Source of the DNA: CAUTNH01 sp963543845
GTDB taxonomy: Bacteria > Bacillota_I > Bacilli_A > Acholeplasmatales > Acholeplasmataceae
Length of the DNA: 54,137 bases
Direction of reading: 5' to 3'
Assembly: GCA_963543845.1 (NCBI GenBank)
Contig: CAUUCL010000005.1
Span: 1 to 54,137, forward strand
Part shown: piece by piece, positions 51,650 through 54,137 of the stretch
Numbering within the stretch: position 1 is the first letter of the stretch
How the letters are laid out: each line of letters starts with the position of its first letter
Notes under the pieces: model-generated
Database searches by the model: none
What the model saw: the letters and a program-made list of their open reading frames with translations, nothing else
What the model was told of the DNA's origin: nothing
Position numbers and translations under genes: made by a program

Positions 51650-51703
51650 ACAAATTATCTCCTATCTAAAATCTTATTTTCTAAAAAATAATTTTAATTT
51701 TTT

Positions 51704-51720
51704 TGATAAATACGTTATCA
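51704..51720 (-). promoter_or_regulatory. Inverted repeat in the operon leader
   Basis: TGATAA (51704-51709) and TTATCA (51715-51720) are perfect 6-bp arms around ATACG, about 20 nt after the predicted start point. It could be an operator site or a small hairpin; no T tract follows, so it is not a terminator. Confidence 0.5.
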
Positions 51721-51745
51721 CACTAAAGCATACATATTTAAATAG

Positions 51746-51773
51746 ATTATACACTATATTTTGTTTATGTCAA
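51746..51773 (-). promoter_or_regulatory. Consensus promoter of the five-gene operon
   Basis: On the minus strand TTGACA (51773-51768) and TATAAT (51751-51746) are both perfect consensus with a 16-bp spacer. Predicted start near 51739, giving a leader of about 90 nt before ATG 51649. No other minus promoter is evident between the five genes. Confidence 0.85.
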
Positions 51774-51819
51774 TTATTTGGATATATAAATATTAAAAGT
51801 TAATAAATCTTTTTTAAAA

Positions 51820-54095
51820 CTAGATCCCATATGATTTTTTTAAATTTTCCATTACCGTAGTGATTTTTTCAATTTCGCTATTACCAATTGTACTAAAGGA
51901 AATAAACTTAATTCCTTTTTTCTCAATAAAATTCTTTTTAATTCGATCATGCTCTGATTGCTTAGCACTTTTTCATGAAACATAAACCCATTAATTTCTA
52001 TTGCTAAAACTGGCTCTTTTGTAATATTACGATATACTAAAAAATCAACATGAGTCCATTCATGCGATAAATATTTTATGCTTTTATCATCAAGATTATT
52101 ATAATCATCATCACAACTAAACTCAATTAGTGGTACATGCATTTGAAAATGAAAACCTGATTTTCTTATTATAGATTTTAACAACTCATAAAATTTATAT
52201 TCAGCTGGTGAAGTATCTTTTTTAATATGCTTATCTTTCATGATAGCTTTTTTTATTCTATTTAGTTCTTCTTCATCATTACTATGTAAAAAATCAAAAA
52301 TAGATACTACTTTTCCTTCTTTAGCATATTCTTCATCATTATAGTGAAAACCATAATATTTAATATACTTAATTAAATTGTGAATAATACTTTTATTATT
52401 AAAATTATAAATTCCTTTCGATACTACAAGAGATAGACTTTGTTTAGCTCTTGAAACTGCCACATTCATAAGTGCACTGTTATTTATAAAATCAACTCTT
52501 CTATCAAAATAACCTATTTCTTCTTTATTTCCAATATTATCTAAAACAGTAGATAATATAATATCTTTCTTTTCTTGACCTTGAAAGCTATGAACAGTTG
52601 AGGCTTTTATTTGATTATTATTATCACCTAGATTTAATTCCTCATTAATCTTATTTGATTGCTCGTTAAAAGGAGTGATAATACCAATGTTTATTTCTTT
52701 ACTTTCATCTTTTAATTGATTAATTTTATTTTTAATCTCAGCGATTTCTCTATTATTAAAACTGCCCTTTCCCTCTAGCCAATGACAATTTCTATCGCCT
52801 TTAGTAAAAATAATTTGAAAAGGATTTTCTTTGTAGTTAGCTAAATTAGTCATGATAACTAATTGATCATCATAAAATCTTTGGTTGCAAAAATTAATAA
52901 TAAGCGGATGACACCTATAATGTTCTTTTAAAAGTGTCACACTAATATTTTTAAAAACTTTTTTTACAGATGCAAGTGCTGAATTATTTACATAGTTATA
53001 CTCTTCGGGAATATTATTTTCTCGTACATAATCATTTGACGGTTTAATAAGGTTTATCTCATCTATTTCTGGTAGTTGTTTAATATCGCCAACAACTACT
53101 AAATTTTTAGCTGCACTAAAAGCGATAATACTGCTTAATAAATCAGATTGAGATGCTTCATCACAAATAACATAATCAAACATCATCTCATTATCTTTTG
53201 ATGTAAGAATTGCATGAGTAGTTGATAATATAATAGGAAATTTTTTAATGAAATTATCAAATGTTTGTTTGTAATTTTCTAATTTCATATTAGTATCATC
53301 TAATGGTCTATTTATTAGATCAGTTATATGATTTGTAAATTTTTTTAATGAATTTTCTTCATAAACCTTTTTATAATTATCAAAATTATTAACTTTTAAA
53401 TAATTTTCAATATCATTTATTATTTCATTTAATTCTCTTATTTTAGCAATATAAAAATATTTATTTAATACATATATTAAAGGAAGATTATATCTTTTAT
53501 TTATTTTTAGTTTTACTCTTTTAACTTTTAATTTTCTTTTAAATTTGTGCCTTTTCCAAAGACTAATTTTAGAAATATTTTCTAAGTATAGTCTAATCTT
53601 ATGGTATTCAGTTGATGGCAGGTTAGGATTAATTTTAATATCCTTTATAACATCTTTTTTATCCTCTAAGTATTCTTCATATTTACTATACTCAGCCTTT
53701 AGACCAATAAGAGCTAGTTTGTGTTTTTGAAGTTCATTTTGCTTATTAAATGATTTTGTCAATTTAATGAACTCATTCTTAAAATTAAAATTAACGCTTT
53801 GCTTAGAATATTTTTTAAGAAAAAGTTCTTTTTCATTTTTAATTTTTTCTTGCTGTTCACTTGAGAAAAAAAGTTGTTTATTCTCGATTTTTCCAAGCAA
53901 GGCACATATGAAGCCCATATTAACTTCATCAAGTTTTTCTTTAATATTCTTTATTGCAGTGTTGTTATTTGATACAACGGCTACAGATTTTCCTTTAATA
54001 ATTAAATTAGCAATTAAGTTAATTATGGTTTGTGTTTTTCCACATCCAGGAGGACCTTCAATAACTGAGATTTTATTATTCAGGTTCTTGTCCAA
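51820..54095 (-). pseudogene. SF1 helicase with C-terminal DUF2726/Vsr-like nuclease, frameshifted and truncated
   Basis: Upf1-like helicase: Walker A EGPPGCGKT (about residue 13), motif II VICDEASQSDLL, motif III GDIKQLPE, TVHSFQGQEKKDIIL, and motif VI ALMNVAVSRAKQSL. The end is a nuclease-like domain: HVDFLVYR, then VLAIEINGFMFHEK. After FHEK (about 51976) the frame slips: read straight it gives an unlikely tail ending at 51852. One base added in the A5 run gives S-A-K-Q-S-E-H-D-R-I-K-K, then KGIKFISFSTIGNSEIEKI to a stop at 51820, the correct family ending. At the other end the TTG start (54095) is only 13 codons before Walker A, with in-frame stops upstream, so the N-terminal part lies beyond the window edge or is broken. 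Confidence 0.8.
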
Positions 54096-54137
54096 AGTTT
54101 ATGGTCACGGTAGAATTGTTCCTCCTTCGCTCACACT

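Noticed and set aside
1..54137. Alternative genetic code (UGA = Trp) as in Mycoplasma
   Set aside because: UGA ends several well-bounded genes (ATGA overlaps at 27497, 38625 and 44994) and full-length conserved proteins use UGG for Trp, so the standard bacterial code fits.

Overview
The window is an AT-rich (roughly 30% GC), low-GC Gram-positive-type chromosome segment. It has strong AAGGAGG-type ribosome binding sites, TTGACA/TATAAT promoters, and TGA used as a stop (for example in the ATGA overlaps of the phage repressor and integrase genes). The gene content (glyA, yebC, ppa, folD, a purA relative), an InlB-repeat-type lipoprotein and a prophage with no visible endolysin fit an uncultured Bacilli/Mollicutes-like gut lineage. 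This placement is inference; no rRNA or other marker is present.

Layout: (1) 1-4.3 kb, accessory genes: an AlbA_2/HATPase regulator, a class II Fic protein, and a DUF4143-type ATPase behind 33-bp repeats. (2) 4.35-8.96 kb, a minus-strand housekeeping operon in transcription order purA-like, folD, ppa, yebC, glyA. folD appears to start at an AUU codon, and the PurA-like protein has lost catalytic residues. (3) 8.97-9.9 kb, a gene-free junction with a + terminator, a regulated-looking promoter, a cluster of TGCGAAA repeats and a putative short RNA. (4) About 9.4-40.1 kb, a complete-looking siphovirus prophage. Plus-strand structural genes: HNH, ParB-methyltransferase broken at a G8 tract, TerS, TerL, portal, protease, capsid, neck, tail tube, frameshifting tail chaperones, tape measure, tail tip, fibre, holin-like. 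Convergent minus-strand early genes: lipoprotein, SNF2, VRR-NUC, MetK-like, VapE, SSB-like, a split DUF2800 nuclease, Cro-like. Then a CI-like repressor and a large serine recombinase. (5) 40.2-41.5 kb, a second DUF4143 ATPase. (6) 41.55-51.65 kb, a minus-strand five-gene operon behind a consensus promoter: giant SF1 helicase, HEPN-motif protein, coiled-coil protein, ClpB-like AAA+ with a dead N-terminal AAA-like domain, NrdG-like radical SAM. (7) 51.8 kb to the window end, a second SF1 helicase with a nuclease domain, frameshifted and cut by the edge.

The five-gene operon is the best candidate for an undescribed system. A HEPN RNase motif (RNAYIH), a ClpB-type unfoldase, a radical SAM activase with no glycyl-radical partner and a Upf1-like helicase are co-transcribed beside a prophage and another helicase-nuclease, which points to antiviral defence. 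The giant helicase's 5' end carries an (AT)6 repeat that puts the best start codon out of frame. The phage methyltransferase is out of frame at G8, and the second helicase is out of frame at an A-run. These are either phase-variable switches or base-calling errors; since all three lie in simple repeats, raw reads are needed to decide.
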